Below, piece by piece: positions 8,187 to 16,717 of a DNA stretch of 64,000 nt. Below the pieces are notes generated by a model, which saw only the letters and a list, made by a program, of their open reading frames with translations, was not told the DNA's origin and searched no databases. A program made the translations under genes and the position numbers. The stretch's first letter is position 1. Each line of letters opens with the position of its first letter. The stretch comes from Streptomyces sp. WMMC500 (GTDB taxonomy: Bacteria; Actinomycetota; Actinomycetes; Streptomycetales; Streptomycetaceae): contig NZ_CP114905.1 of assembly GCF_027497195.1 (NCBI RefSeq), positions 1,612,001 to 1,676,000 of the forward strand, in the 5' to 3' direction.

Positions 8187-9191
8187 ATGGACATCCCGCT
8201 CTCCGTGCTCGACCGGTCCCTGCGGCGCAAGGACGAGGACCCGGCCGCCGCGCTGCGCCGCACCGTCGGCTTCGCACGGCAGACGGAGGGGTACGGCTAC
8301 CGCCGCTTCTGGGTCTCCGAGCACCACAGCGTCCCCGGCGTCGCCGGCTCCGCGCCGACCGTGCTGGCCGCCGCCGTCGCCGCCGCCACGTCCCGGATCC
8401 GGGTCGGCACCGGCGGCGTGATGCTGCCCAACCACCGGCCGCTGGTCGTCGCCGAGCAGTTCGGCGTGCTGGCGTCGCTGTTCCCGGACCGGATCGACAT
8501 GGGCCTCGGCCGCTCGCTGGGCTTCACCGACGGCATCCGGCGCGCGCTGGGCCACGGCACGGCGGACGCGGCGGACTTCGGGGACGCGCTGGCGGAGCTG
8601 CTCCGGTGGTTCGAGGGCGGGCAGCAGGCGTATCCGGGGGTGCACGCCGTACCGGCGGAGGGGCTGCGCGTGCCGGCGTACGTGCTGGCCGTCGACGGCG
8701 GCGCCGACATCGCCGCCGCGCACGGGCTGCCGCTGGTGATCGGCGCGGGGCGGCGCCCGGAGAAGATGCTGGAGGCGGTCGAGCGCTACCGCGAGGCGTT
8801 CACGCCCTCCGCCCGGCAGGCGCGGCCGTACGTGGTCGTGGCGCTCGCCGCCGCGGTGGCCGACTCCGCAGAGGAGGCCGCGGACCTGCTGCTGCCGGAG
8901 GCGTGGGCGACGGTCTGGTCGCGCACCCGCGGGGAGTTCCCGCCGCTGGAGCACGCCGCGGAGATACGGGCCCGTACGCTCACCGAGCGCGAGGCCCGCT
9001 ATCTCGACGAGGCCCGCCGGTCGCAGGTGGCCGGCACCGGTGAGCAGGTGGCCGCCGCGCTGGGCGAGCTGGTCGCCCGCAGCGGCGCCGACGAGTTGCT
9101 GGTCTCGCTGCACACCCCCGACGAAGCCGGCCGGCTGGAGTCCTTCCGGCGGCTGGTGGAGCTGAAGATCCCGGCGTCCGCGGGGAGTTGA
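8187..9191 (+). CDS. LLM-class flavin-dependent oxidoreductase
   Basis: 334-residue TIM-barrel protein of the luciferase-like monooxygenase class (MsnO8/LuxA-like subgroup), using FMNH2 and O2 on an unknown substrate. Seen: PLSVLDRS at the start of strand 1, the conserved YRRFWVSEHHSVPGVAGSAP, RIRVGTGGVMLPNHRPLVVAEQF and PDRIDMGLGRS, and near the end TGEQVAAALGELVARSGADELLVS. ATG 8187 fits the family N-terminus; an in-frame GTG at 8166 would add seven residues. It is only a few bases downstream of the response regulator gene and may be read with it, though no functional link is evident. Confidence 0.85.
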   Translation: MDIPLSVLDRSLRRKDEDPAAALRRTVGFARQTEGYGYRRFWVSEHHSVPGVAGSAPTVLAAAVAAATSRIRVGTGGVMLPNHRPLVVAEQFGVLASLFPDRIDMGLGRSLGFTDGIRRALGHGTADAADFGDALAELLRWFEGGQQAYPGVHAVPAEGLRVPAYVLAVDGGADIAAAHGLPLVIGAGRRPEKMLEAVERYREAFTPSARQARPYVVVALAAAVADSAEEAADLLLPEAWATVWSRTRGEFPPLEHAAEIRARTLTEREARYLDEARRSQVAGTGEQVAAALGELVARSGADELLVSLHTPDEAGRLESFRRLVELKIPASAGS

Positions 9192-9199
9192 CGCGGGTT

Positions 9200-9925
9200 C
9201 TACAGCTCCACCGCCTCCCCCGGCCGCGGCAGCCGCAGCCGGTGTCCGAGTCCCGCCACCTCGAAAGCGGCGACGAGCGAGTCCGCGCCCTGCGTGACGT
9301 GCTCCCAGTGCTCGAAGTGCAGCGGCACCACGTCGTGCGCCCCGAGCGCCGCCGCCGCGGCGGCGGCGTGCTCGCTGGTGAGCGTGGCGGGCGCGGCGCC
9401 GGCGAAGAGCACGGCGATGTCCACGGGGCCGAGCCGGGCGGCGATCGTACGGACCACGTCGAGCGAGGCGTTGTCGCCGCTGACGTAGACCGTGGGCAGC
9501 CCGTCGCCGGTGAGCACGAAGCCGGTGACCTCGCCGGTCAGGTGCGCGCTGCCGGGCGGGCCGTGCTGCGCGGGCACGGCGGTGACGCGGACGGGGCCGA
9601 TCGCGTACGACTCCCACGCCGGCAGCGCCCGCACCGGGCCGCCCATCCGCTTCGCGGCCGACACCGTGGACAGCACCAGCGGCGCGGCGGCGGCGCACTC
9701 GCGCCCGGCCCGGTCGAGGTGGTCGGCGTGCTGGTCGTGGGAGAGCAGCACCGCGTCGACCGGGCCGAGGTCCGCCGGCGCGAGCGCCGGGCCCGCGGTC
9801 TTCACCAGCCGCCGGCCGCCGCCGGGGTACTCGCCCGGCGGGTCGAACGTCGGGTCGGTGAGCAGCCGGACGCCGCCGAGCTGGAGCAGCGCGGTGGGAC
9901 CGCCGACGTAGTGCAAGATCGTCAT
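9200..9925 (-). CDS. MBL-fold metallo-hydrolase (UlaG-like)
   Basis: 241 residues with the metallo-beta-lactamase signature LLSHDQHADHLDRAG (HxxHxDH, residues about 72-80), further metal ligands in AVPAQHGP, VYVSGDNASLD, and the late His in VVPLHFEHWEHV. The opening MTILHYVGGPTALLQLGGVRLLTDPTFD is typical of the UlaG/RNaseZ-like lactonase group. The start is ATG 9925; a longer in-frame reading has no family support. It is 28 bases downstream of the FadD-like gene on the same strand and probably closes the operon of acyl-CoA synthetases. The substrate is unknown; the intergenic gap with the convergent LLM gene is only 8 bases. Confidence 0.85.
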   Translation of the reverse strand: MTILHYVGGPTALLQLGGVRLLTDPTFDPPGEYPGGGRRLVKTAGPALAPADLGPVDAVLLSHDQHADHLDRAGRECAAAAPLVLSTVSAAKRMGGPVRALPAWESYAIGPVRVTAVPAQHGPPGSAHLTGEVTGFVLTGDGLPTVYVSGDNASLDVVRTIAARLGPVDIAVLFAGAAPATLTSEHAAAAAAALGAHDVVPLHFEHWEHVTQGADSLVAAFEVAGLGHRLRLPRPGEAVEL

Positions 9926-9953
9926 GGCGGTGTCAAGCACCTGCCCGCCGCGG

Positions 9954-11570
9954 CTATTCCGCAGCACTGAACTGCTCCCGCAGCTCGACCTTCCGCACCT
10001 TTCCGCTGATCGTCATCGGGAACTCCTCCATGATCCGCAGATGCCGCGGGATCTTGTAGTGCGCGAGCCGGTTCTCGCAGTAGTGGGCCAGCTCGCGCCG
10101 GGAGAGCGCGTGCCGCGGGTCGCTGAGGATCACGCAGGCGAGGATCTCCTCGCCGTACGTCTCGTCCGGCACGCCCACGACCTGCACGTCGGCGATCTTG
10201 GGGTGGGTGTGCAGGAACTCCTCGATCTCGCGCGGGTAGACGTTCTCGCCGCCCCTTATGATCATGTCCTTGATCCGGCCGACGATCTCCACGCTGCCGT
10301 CCTCGCGCATCCGCGCCAGGTCGCCGGTGTGCATCCAGCGGCCGGCGTCGATGACCTCGGCGGTGCGCTCGGGCTGCTCCCAGTAGCCCTGCATGACGCT
10401 GTAGCCGCGGGTGCACAGCTCGCCGGTGTCGCCGCGGGACACGGTCACGCCGGTGACCGGGTCGACGACCTTGACCTCGATGTGCGGCAGGACGCGGCCG
10501 ACGGTGGCGGTGCGGCGCTCCAGGTCGTCCTCGGGCCGGGTCTGGGTGGCGACGGGGGAGGTCTCGGTCATGCCGTAGCAGATGGTCACCTCCGCCATGT
10601 GCATCTCGTTGACCACCCGCTTCATCACCTCCACCGGGCAGGGCGAGCCGGCCATGATCCCGGTGCGCAGCGACGTGAGGTCGTAGAGGGCGAAGTCCGG
10701 CAGGGCCAGCTCCGCGACGAACATGGTGGGCACCCCGTACAGCGAGGTGCAGCGCTCCTGTTCGACGGCCGCGAGGGTGGCGGCGGGGTCGAAGGAGGAG
10801 CCCGGAATGACCATGCAGGCGCCGTGGCTGGTAGCCGCGAGATTGCCCATCACCATGCCGAAGCAGTGGTAGTACGGGACGGGGATGCAGATCCGGTCCT
10901 GCTCGGTGTAGCCCAGCGTCTCGCCGACGAAGAAGCCGTTGTTGAGGATGCTGTGGTGCGACAGGGTCGCGCCCTTGGCGAAGCCGGTGGTGCCGGAGGT
11001 GTACTGGATGTTGACCGGGTCGTCGCAGGACAGCAGCGCCTCGCGCTCGCGGACCCGCTCCGGGGGCACCGTGCGGCCGGCCTCGATCAGCCGGCCCCAG
11101 CCGGCGTGGCCGATGTAGAAGACGTTGCGCAGGGCCGGGCAACTGCCGCGCACCTGCTCGACCATCCGCCGGTAGTCGCTGGACTTGTGCGCCAGCGAGG
11201 CGACCAGCAGGGAGATCCCGGACTGGTTGAGGACGTACTCCAGCTCGTGCACCCGGTAGGCGGGGTTGATGGTGACCATCACGGCGCCGATACGGGCCGA
11301 GGCGTACTGCACGAACACCCACTCCGGGCAGTTGACCGCCCAGACGCCGACGCGCTCGCCCTTGGCGACGCCGCGCGCGAGCAGCCCGCGGGCCACCTCC
11401 TCGACGGCGGCGCCGAACTCCGCGTAGGTCCAGCGGCGCCCGGAGGGCACGTCGACCAGGGCCTCGCGGTCGGGGTGGGCGGCGATGGCGCGGTCCAGGT
11501 TGGCACCGATGGTGTCGCCCAGCAGCGCCGTGGTGCCGGTGCCGCCGGTGTAGGACGGCTCTGCGGTCAT
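9954..11570 (-). CDS. Acyl-CoA synthetase (AMP-binding, FadD-like)
   Basis: 538 residues. It activates a carboxylic acid through an acyl-adenylate to the CoA thioester. Motifs in order: AMP/P-loop IQYTSGTTGFAKGATLSH (A3 region), ICYGMTETSPV (A5), MHTGDLARMREDGSVEIVGRIKDMIIRGGENVYPREIE (A7-A8, read as consecutive motifs), and the lid-domain catalytic Lys in ISGKVRKVELRE (A10). It has no membrane segment or export signal. It starts inside the ATGA overlap with the upstream synthetase gene (stop and start share 11567-11570), a sign of translational coupling. Medium- or long-chain fatty acids are the likely substrates; chain length cannot be judged. Confidence 0.9.
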   Translation of the reverse strand: MTAEPSYTGGTGTTALLGDTIGANLDRAIAAHPDREALVDVPSGRRWTYAEFGAAVEEVARGLLARGVAKGERVGVWAVNCPEWVFVQYASARIGAVMVTINPAYRVHELEYVLNQSGISLLVASLAHKSSDYRRMVEQVRGSCPALRNVFYIGHAGWGRLIEAGRTVPPERVREREALLSCDDPVNIQYTSGTTGFAKGATLSHHSILNNGFFVGETLGYTEQDRICIPVPYYHCFGMVMGNLAATSHGACMVIPGSSFDPAATLAAVEQERCTSLYGVPTMFVAELALPDFALYDLTSLRTGIMAGSPCPVEVMKRVVNEMHMAEVTICYGMTETSPVATQTRPEDDLERRTATVGRVLPHIEVKVVDPVTGVTVSRGDTGELCTRGYSVMQGYWEQPERTAEVIDAGRWMHTGDLARMREDGSVEIVGRIKDMIIRGGENVYPREIEEFLHTHPKIADVQVVGVPDETYGEEILACVILSDPRHALSRRELAHYCENRLAHYKIPRHLRIMEEFPMTISGKVRKVELREQFSAAE

Positions 11571-13267
11571 GTGTGGTCCTCCTCGCGGTACTCGTCGGCG
11601 GATCCCGCGGCGGTCGCCTCGCGCAGTTGCACGCGGCGGATCTTGCCGGAGACGGTCTTCGGCAGGTCGGCGAACTCCAGCCGCCGGACGCGCTTGTACG
11701 GGGCGAGCACGGCCCGGGAGTGCGCGAAGATCGCCTCCGCCGCGGCGGCGCCCGGCTCCCAGCCGGCGGCGAGCACGACGTACGCCTTGGGCACGGCGAG
11801 CCGCAGCGGGTCGGGCGCGGGCACCACGGCGGCCTCGGCGACCGCCTCGTGCTCCAGCAGGGCGCTCTCCAGCTCGAAGGGACTGATCTTGTAGTCGCTG
11901 GCCTTGAAGACGTCGTCGCTGCGTCCGATATAGGTGAGGTAGCCCTCGTCGTCGCGGGCGCCGATGTCGCCGGTGCGGTAGTAGCCGTCGGCCATGGCCT
12001 CGGCGGTGCGGTCCGGGTCGCCCTCGTAGCCCGTCATCAGGCCCACGGGGCGCGCGGTCAGGTCGAGACAGATCTCGCCCTCGTCGGCGGGTTTGCCGCT
12101 GACGGGGTCCAGGAGCACGACGTCGTATCCGGGAGTGGGACGGCCCATGGACCCCAGCTTGACTCGCTGCCCGGGGGAGTTGGCGATCTGAACCGCGGTC
12201 TCGGTCTGGCCGAAGCCGTCGCGGACGGTCACCTTCCAGGCCCGCCGGACGGCCTCGATGACCTCGGGGTTGAGGGGCTCACCTGCGGCGACGGCCTCGC
12301 GCGGCGGGGTGGCCAGGCCGCTCAGATCGGACTGCACCAGCATCCGCCAGACGGTGGGCGGGGCGCAGAAAGTTGTCACGCCGGCGCGGTCCATGGCGGC
12401 CAGCAGGGCGCCGGCGTCGAAGCGCGTGTAGTTGAACAGGAAGACCGTCGCCTCGGCGTTCCAGGGCGCGAAGAGGTTGGACCAGGCGTGCTTGGCCCAG
12501 CCGGGTGAGGAGATGTTCAGGTGCACGTCGCCGGGGCGGATGCCGATCCAGTACATCGTCGCCAGGTGGCCGACCGGGTACGAGACGTGGGTGTGCTCGA
12601 CGAGCTTGGGAAGCGCGGTGGTGCCGGAGGTGAAGTACAGCATCAGGGTGTCGTCGGCGGCCGTCGGGCCGTCGGGCGTGAAGGCGGCGGGGGCCTCGTA
12701 CGCGTCTTCGTAGGCGAGCCAGCCCTTCCCGCCCCCGCCCTCCGCCCGGTGGGCCCCCTGCCCGCCGACGGAGATGCGGGTGTAGTCGCCGGGCACCTCG
12801 GCGAACTTCTCCTCGTCGGCGGCCCGTACGAGCACGTGACGGGCGCCGCCGCGCTCGATGCGGTCGGCGAGGTCGGCCGGGCCGAGGAGCGGCGTGGCGG
12901 GGATGACGACGGCGCGCAGCTTCATCGCGGCCAGGGCTGTCTCCCACAACTCGGCCTGGTTGCCGAGCATGACGACGATCCGTTCGCCGGCCCGCACACC
13001 CTGCGCGCGCAGCCAGTTCGCGACCCGGTTCGAGCGCTCGCTCATTCGGGTGAAACTCAACTTCGTCTCGCGGCCGTCCTCCTCCACGATGTGGAGCGCT
13101 GTGCGGTCGTTGTCCGCGGCGATGGCGTCGAACCAGTCGAGTGCCCAGTTGAACCGCTCCGGCCTGGGCCAGGAGAATCCCGCGCGCGCGGCGGCGTAGT
13201 CCTCCCTCTGCCGCAGCAGAAAGTCCCGCGCGGACCGGAAGTCCGCGGTCGGATCGGATGCCGTCAC
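11567..13267 (-). CDS. AMP-dependent acyl-CoA synthetase (acetyl/medium-chain ACS-like)
   Basis: 566 residues of the same superfamily but a different branch, resembling MACS/benzoate-type synthetases. The N-terminal RPERFNWALDWFDAIA block is the feature. Motifs: YFTSGTTALPKLVEHTH (A3), DGFGQTETAVQIAN (A5), YRTGDIGARDDEGYLTYIGRSDDVFKASDYKISPFELE (A7-A8) and KTVSGKIRRVQLRE (A10, catalytic Lys). A Gly/Ala-rich loop (HRAEGGGGKGW) near residue 180 is unusual. The start is GTG 13267 with a strong GGAGGACAT directly upstream. It leads the operon 13267 to 9200 and is divergent from a RamA-like regulator, suggesting use in acetate, propionate or short fatty acid assimilation. Confidence 0.9.
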   Translation of the reverse strand: MTASDPTADFRSARDFLLRQREDYAAARAGFSWPRPERFNWALDWFDAIAADNDRTALHIVEEDGRETKLSFTRMSERSNRVANWLRAQGVRAGERIVVMLGNQAELWETALAAMKLRAVVIPATPLLGPADLADRIERGGARHVLVRAADEEKFAEVPGDYTRISVGGQGAHRAEGGGGKGWLAYEDAYEAPAAFTPDGPTAADDTLMLYFTSGTTALPKLVEHTHVSYPVGHLATMYWIGIRPGDVHLNISSPGWAKHAWSNLFAPWNAEATVFLFNYTRFDAGALLAAMDRAGVTTFCAPPTVWRMLVQSDLSGLATPPREAVAAGEPLNPEVIEAVRRAWKVTVRDGFGQTETAVQIANSPGQRVKLGSMGRPTPGYDVVLLDPVSGKPADEGEICLDLTARPVGLMTGYEGDPDRTAEAMADGYYRTGDIGARDDEGYLTYIGRSDDVFKASDYKISPFELESALLEHEAVAEAAVVPAPDPLRLAVPKAYVVLAAGWEPGAAAAEAIFAHSRAVLAPYKRVRRLEFADLPKTVSGKIRRVQLREATAAGSADEYREEDHT

Positions 13268-13328
13268 ATGTCCTCCTTGTACGGCGGCGGCTCGCTAGCA
13301 TCGTGCTGCGAGTGACGTACGCCTCACT

Positions 13329-13344
13329 ACCCCCATACGGGGGT
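13329..13344. promoter_or_regulatory. RamA-type box ACCCCC-N4-GGGGGT in the divergent promoter region
   Basis: A perfect 6-bp inverted repeat of a C-run and a G-run lies between the acyl-CoA synthetase operon and the GAF/LuxR regulator gene. In Corynebacterium glutamicum, RamA binds tandem runs of four to six G flanked by A/C/T and T/C, or AC4-5 stretches, in acetate metabolism promoters. Both half-sites here fit that description. Binding by the adjacent regulator is inference. Confidence 0.6.
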
Positions 13345-13398
13345 GCCCTGCCGCCGGCCACGCCGGCGATCCCCCGTCAGCACCAGGGAGCGAGCGAC

Positions 13399-14253
13399 AT
13401 GCCGGAGACCGCGGACGCAGCGGAGGTGCGCGGCGCGCTGGCCCGGCTGCGCCGGAGCGGCGGCGTGCCCGTCGCCTTCGGCGGGCTGCTCACGGACGGC
13501 GGCCGCAAGCTGCGGATCAGCGAGCTGAGCGGGACGGTGACGCTGTCCCTGCAGGGACTCGGGGTGGCCACGGGCAACGGGCTGGGCGGCAAGGCCATCG
13601 CCTTCTCCCGGCCCTGCGCGGTCACCGACTACACCTCGTCCCGCGCCATCAGCCACGAGTACGACGGCCCGGTGGGCACCGAGGGACTGCGCTCGGTGCT
13701 GGCGGTGCCCGTCGTCGTACGCGGCCGGGTGCGGGCCGTGCTCTACGGCGCGCTGCGCGACTCGCTTCCGCTGGGCGACCGGTCGCTGACCGCGGCGGTG
13801 GAGACGGCGCGCCACCTGGAGCAGACCCTCGCCGTGCGCGACGAGGCCCGCCGGCTGCTCGCCGTCGCCACGCCCACCGCGCAGCGCGCGGCGGACCCCG
13901 CGGCCTGGGAGAACGTCCGCACCGCGCACCGCGACCTGCGCACGCTGGCGCCGCGTATAGCCGACGAGAAGCTGCGCGAGGAACTGCTCTCGCTCTGCGA
14001 CCGGCTGGCGTCCGCGGCCGTCACCGTCGCCCCCGTCTCCTGCGCGGGCCCGGACCGGGCGGTGCTGGCGCCGCGGGAGCTGGACGTGCTGGCGTGCGTG
14101 GCGACGGGCGCGACGAACGCGGCGGCGGGCGAGCGGCTGGGGCTGCGGCCGGAGACGGTGAAGAGCTACCTGCGCTCGGCGATGCGCAAGCTCGGCGCGC
14201 ACACCCGGCTGGAGGCGGTCACCGCCGCGCGCCGCGCGGGGCTGCTCCCCTAG
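13399..14253 (+). CDS. GAF/LuxR-family transcriptional regulator, RamA-like
   Basis: 284 residues, the size of C. glutamicum RamA (about 282). An N-terminal GAF-like sensing region (about 15-160: VAFGGLLTDGGRKLRISELS, LGGKAIAFSRPCAVTDY, LAVPVVVRGRVRAVLYGALR) is followed by a helical linker and a C-terminal LuxR HTH (LAPRELDVLACVATGATNAA, then GLRPETVKSYLRSAMRKLGA, about 222-275). There is no receiver Asp. ATG 13399 has GGGAG nine bases upstream; in-frame upstream codons run through the divergent promoter and are unlikely. It is divergent from two acyl-CoA synthetase genes, with a C-run/G-run box between them, which suggests it controls that operon and itself. Confidence 0.85.
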   Translation: MPETADAAEVRGALARLRRSGGVPVAFGGLLTDGGRKLRISELSGTVTLSLQGLGVATGNGLGGKAIAFSRPCAVTDYTSSRAISHEYDGPVGTEGLRSVLAVPVVVRGRVRAVLYGALRDSLPLGDRSLTAAVETARHLEQTLAVRDEARRLLAVATPTAQRAADPAAWENVRTAHRDLRTLAPRIADEKLREELLSLCDRLASAAVTVAPVSCAGPDRAVLAPRELDVLACVATGATNAAAGERLGLRPETVKSYLRSAMRKLGAHTRLEAVTAARRAGLLP

Positions 14254-14262
14254 GGGACGTCC

Positions 14263-14282
14263 GCCCCGGGGGACGCCTGTCC
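14263..14282. terminator. Imperfect GC hairpin between convergent genes
   Basis: GCCCCGGGGGAC and GTCCCGGGC flank a four-base loop with small bulges (about 14262-14286). They lie in the 37 bases between the GAF/LuxR gene and the convergent VOC gene. This is a plausible shared terminator, but the stem is imperfect. Confidence 0.3.
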
Positions 14283-14290
14283 CGGGCACG

Positions 14291-14641
14291 TCACGCCCGG
14301 TGCGCCACGACGTTCACCACCCGCCCGTTGGGGTCGCGGACGAAGAACCGCCGCACGCCCCACTCCTCGTCGGTCAGCGGGTGCACGATCTCCGCGCCCG
14401 CCGCCCGCATCGCCTCGTGCGCCGCGTCGACGTCCGCGACCTCGATGCTCATGTCCGGCGTCACCGGCGCGGAGACGTCCCGCTCCATGAAGATCAACTG
14501 CGCGGTGGGGTTGTCCGGCGAGGCGAGCGCCATCACCCACCCCAGGTTCATCACCTCCTCGAAGCCCAGCCGCTCGTAGAACGCGCGGCTGTCCTCGAAG
14601 GACTCGGTCCTGATGTCGGGTACGACCCGCTTGATGCCCAT
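14291..14641 (-). CDS. VOC-family (glyoxalase/bleomycin-resistance fold) protein
   Basis: 116 residues, one pair of beta-alpha-beta-beta-beta modules of the vicinal oxygen chelate fold. Module 1 is RVVPDIRTESFEDSRAFYERLGFEEVMNLG. Module 2 is MSIEVADVDAAHEAMRAAGAEIVHPL, followed by RRFFVRDPNGRVVNVVAHR. The late RDPNGRVVNVV is typical of the family, whose members act as dioxygenases, glyoxalases or drug-binding proteins. The conserved metal ligands of true glyoxalases are only partly evident, so the enzymatic role is open. It starts at ATG 14641 and stands alone, convergent with the RamA-like gene. Confidence 0.8.
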   Translation of the reverse strand: MGIKRVVPDIRTESFEDSRAFYERLGFEEVMNLGWVMALASPDNPTAQLIFMERDVSAPVTPDMSIEVADVDAAHEAMRAAGAEIVHPLTDEEWGVRRFFVRDPNGRVVNVVAHRA

Positions 14642-14887
14642 GCCGCGGAGGCTACCGCCCGACGGTGACAACGCCGTGCCGCACACGTGTGGGCCACACG
14701 ACGCCGGGCCGCCCGCCGGGGGGCGCCAGGCGGGCGGTCGAGGCGTCGTACAGGCGTCGGGGGGCGCACACGTCCGGCATGCCGCGCACCGCCGTGCGGG
14801 GGCGGCGGCCCGCGTGCGTCGGGGGCGCATGGCAGCACGTGCCTCCCCGAGGGCGACGCCGCGGCGCCCGGGCGGGAAGATGAACCC

Positions 14888-16054
14888 GTGGCCGAACACC
14901 CCAACCTGAGCTGGATCGCGGACGGGCGCGCGCGGACCGCCCACTGGTACGCCACGGGCGGCACCCCGCCGCCGCAGCGGGTGGTGCCCGCGGACGACCG
15001 GATGTGCGCCGACATCGCGTACCGCCTGGTGTGCGAGGGCACGGCCGTCCTGTGGCAGGGCGACTACCACGGCGGGCGCCAGCTCCTCGCCGCCCTGGGC
15101 CGGCGCATCGACCGCCGCTCGGCCCGCCGCGGCCGGCGCCCGGCCGCACCGGCGGGCGGCCGGGCGACCGGACCCGCGGACGCCTTCCACCGGCACCGGC
15201 AGGCACAGGGCCACCGGGCGCGCGTCCTCGGCATGCTCCTCGTCCCCCTCGAACCCGGGCCGCAGGGCCCGGCCGTGCCGCTGCGCCGGGCGCCCGACGT
15301 GGGCGGGGCGGTGGCCGAGGCGTACGGCCCGGTGACCGAGCCGGGCGCGGTGGCGCTGCGCGAACTGCTCGGCGCGGTGGGGGCGCACGAGTGGCGCCGC
15401 AAGGGCGTGGACATACCGGCGCTGGGCGCCCGCGTGCACCCGCACTACGGGGTGTTCTCGCCGGTGCGCGGCGAGTACGTCGACCTCGTGGCCGAGGCCC
15501 CGCTGCCGGCGAAGTCGCTCGCGTTCGACGTGGGCACCGGAACCGGCGTGCTCGCGGCGGTGCTGGCGCGCCGCGGGGTGGAGCGCGTCGTGGCCACCGA
15601 CACGGACCCCCGCGCGCTGGCCTGCGCCCGCGACAACGTCGGCCGGCTGGGCCTGGCCGAGCAGGTCGAGGTGGTGGAGGCGAACCTCTTCCCGCCGGGG
15701 CGCGCGCCGCTGGTCGTGTGCAACCCGCCCTGGCTGCCCGCCAAGCCGGCCTCCGGCCTGGAGCACGCCGTCTACGACCCCGGCGGCGGCATGCTGCGCG
15801 GCTTCCTCGCCGGCCTCGCGGCGCACCTGGAGCCGGGCGGCGAGGGCTGGCTGGTGCTGTCCGACCTTGCCGAGCACCTGGGGCTGCGCAGCCGCGCGGA
15901 GCTGCCGGCGGCGATCGAGGCGGCGGGCCTGCGGGTGGCGGCCCGGCACGACACGCGCCCCCGCCACCGCCGGGCGACGGACACGTCGGACCCGCTGCAC
16001 GCGGCGCGGGCGGCGGAGGTGACGTCGCTGTGGCGGCTGACGGCGGCCGGGTGA
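14888..16054 (+). CDS. SAM-dependent methyltransferase (HemK/RlmG-like NPPW family)
   Basis: 388 residues. The N-terminal half (about 1-195) is a variable region with an Arg-rich loop (about 78-95). The C-terminal half is a class I methyltransferase: motif I SLAFDVGTGTGVLAAVLARRG (about 213-232), acidic loop VVATDTDPRALACARDN, and the amide/base methyltransferase signature VVCNPPWLPAKP (about 277-288), which marks enzymes acting on exocyclic N or glutamine amides. GTG 14888 follows GGGAAG by nine bases. The substrate could be an rRNA base or a protein glutamine; the sequence alone does not decide. It is not in an evident operon. Confidence 0.8.
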   Translation: MAEHPNLSWIADGRARTAHWYATGGTPPPQRVVPADDRMCADIAYRLVCEGTAVLWQGDYHGGRQLLAALGRRIDRRSARRGRRPAAPAGGRATGPADAFHRHRQAQGHRARVLGMLLVPLEPGPQGPAVPLRRAPDVGGAVAEAYGPVTEPGAVALRELLGAVGAHEWRRKGVDIPALGARVHPHYGVFSPVRGEYVDLVAEAPLPAKSLAFDVGTGTGVLAAVLARRGVERVVATDTDPRALACARDNVGRLGLAEQVEVVEANLFPPGRAPLVVCNPPWLPAKPASGLEHAVYDPGGGMLRGFLAGLAAHLEPGGEGWLVLSDLAEHLGLRSRAELPAAIEAAGLRVAARHDTRPRHRRATDTSDPLHAARAAEVTSLWRLTAAG

Positions 16055-16298
16055 GGGAGCACGCGGCGGCGTGAACGGGCCGGCGCGCACGGGGCGTCGG
16101 GCGTACCGGCCGACGGCGGCCCGGTGTACGGGCGGCCCGGGGGTGAACGCGCGGCGAACGGCCGCGGCGACCTCCGGAAAACGGGCTTCTGTCCGGCATG
16201 TGGACACCGCGGCACCCGCCCGTGCGGCGTTCCGGCGGCCCCGACCAGTCGGTGTTCCGGGTGGGTCCGGTGGTGCCGTCTCGCATGGCGGAATGCGG

Positions 16299-16327
16299 GT
16301 GACCCGCGGGGCAGGGCCCCGTACCGT
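16299..16327 (+). promoter_or_regulatory. Leaderless promoter of the SAV_915-like gene
   Basis: GTGACC (16299-16304), a 17-base spacer and TACCGT (16322-16327), with the GTG start codon six bases later. This predicts transcription starting at or next to the start codon. The preceding stretch from 16055 holds no gene that I can support. Confidence 0.5.
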
Positions 16328-16333
16328 CGTATC

Positions 16334-16708
16334 GTGGACACCTCCGGATCCGCCCTCACGCCACAACGCCGGCCTCAGTTGTACGTTCCCGTGCAGGACG
16401 GAGGGACCGGGCTGCGGCTGCGGATGTTCCGCACACCGCTGGGCACGCGCACCGCGGTGGCCTTCACCACGCAGGCCGCGCTGGTCCGCGCGCTCGGGCC
16501 GCAGCAGAAGTGGGTACGCCTCGGGGAGCCGGCGCTGCGCGCGCTGACCGCGCCGCTGGGCACCGACCGGATCACCGTCGACCCCCTGCTCACCGCCCGC
16601 CGCCCGTACGGCCACCACGCAGGGGCCCAGCCGGAAGGCGAGGCGCGGCCCCGGCAGCGGCGCACACCGCCGCCCGCGTCGGCGGCACCGCAGCCGGCCG
16701 CCCACTGA
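16334..16708 (+). CDS. SAV_915-like conserved actinomycete protein
   Basis: 124 residues. The core from LYVPVQDGGTGLRLRMFRTP through GTRTAVAFTTQAALVRALG and WVRLGEPALRALTAPLGTDRITVDP resembles the SAV_915 family of Streptomyces, small proteins of unknown role related to the SseB N-terminal fold. The last 30 residues are a Pro/Arg-rich tail. GTG 16334 lies six bases after TACCGT and so is probably translated from a leaderless mRNA. It has no signal peptide or membrane segment. It stands as a single gene, convergent with the winged-helix gene, with a 9-base gap. Function unknown. Confidence 0.7.
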   Translation: MDTSGSALTPQRRPQLYVPVQDGGTGLRLRMFRTPLGTRTAVAFTTQAALVRALGPQQKWVRLGEPALRALTAPLGTDRITVDPLLTARRPYGHHAGAQPEGEARPRQRRTPPPASAAPQPAAH

Positions 16709-16717
16709 CGGGCCCGG

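Noticed and set aside
6384..9698. A 1104-codon open frame on the minus strand opposite the kinase, response regulator and LLM genes
   Set aside because: Low-complexity translation without any domain; the plus-strand genes carry all family motifs.
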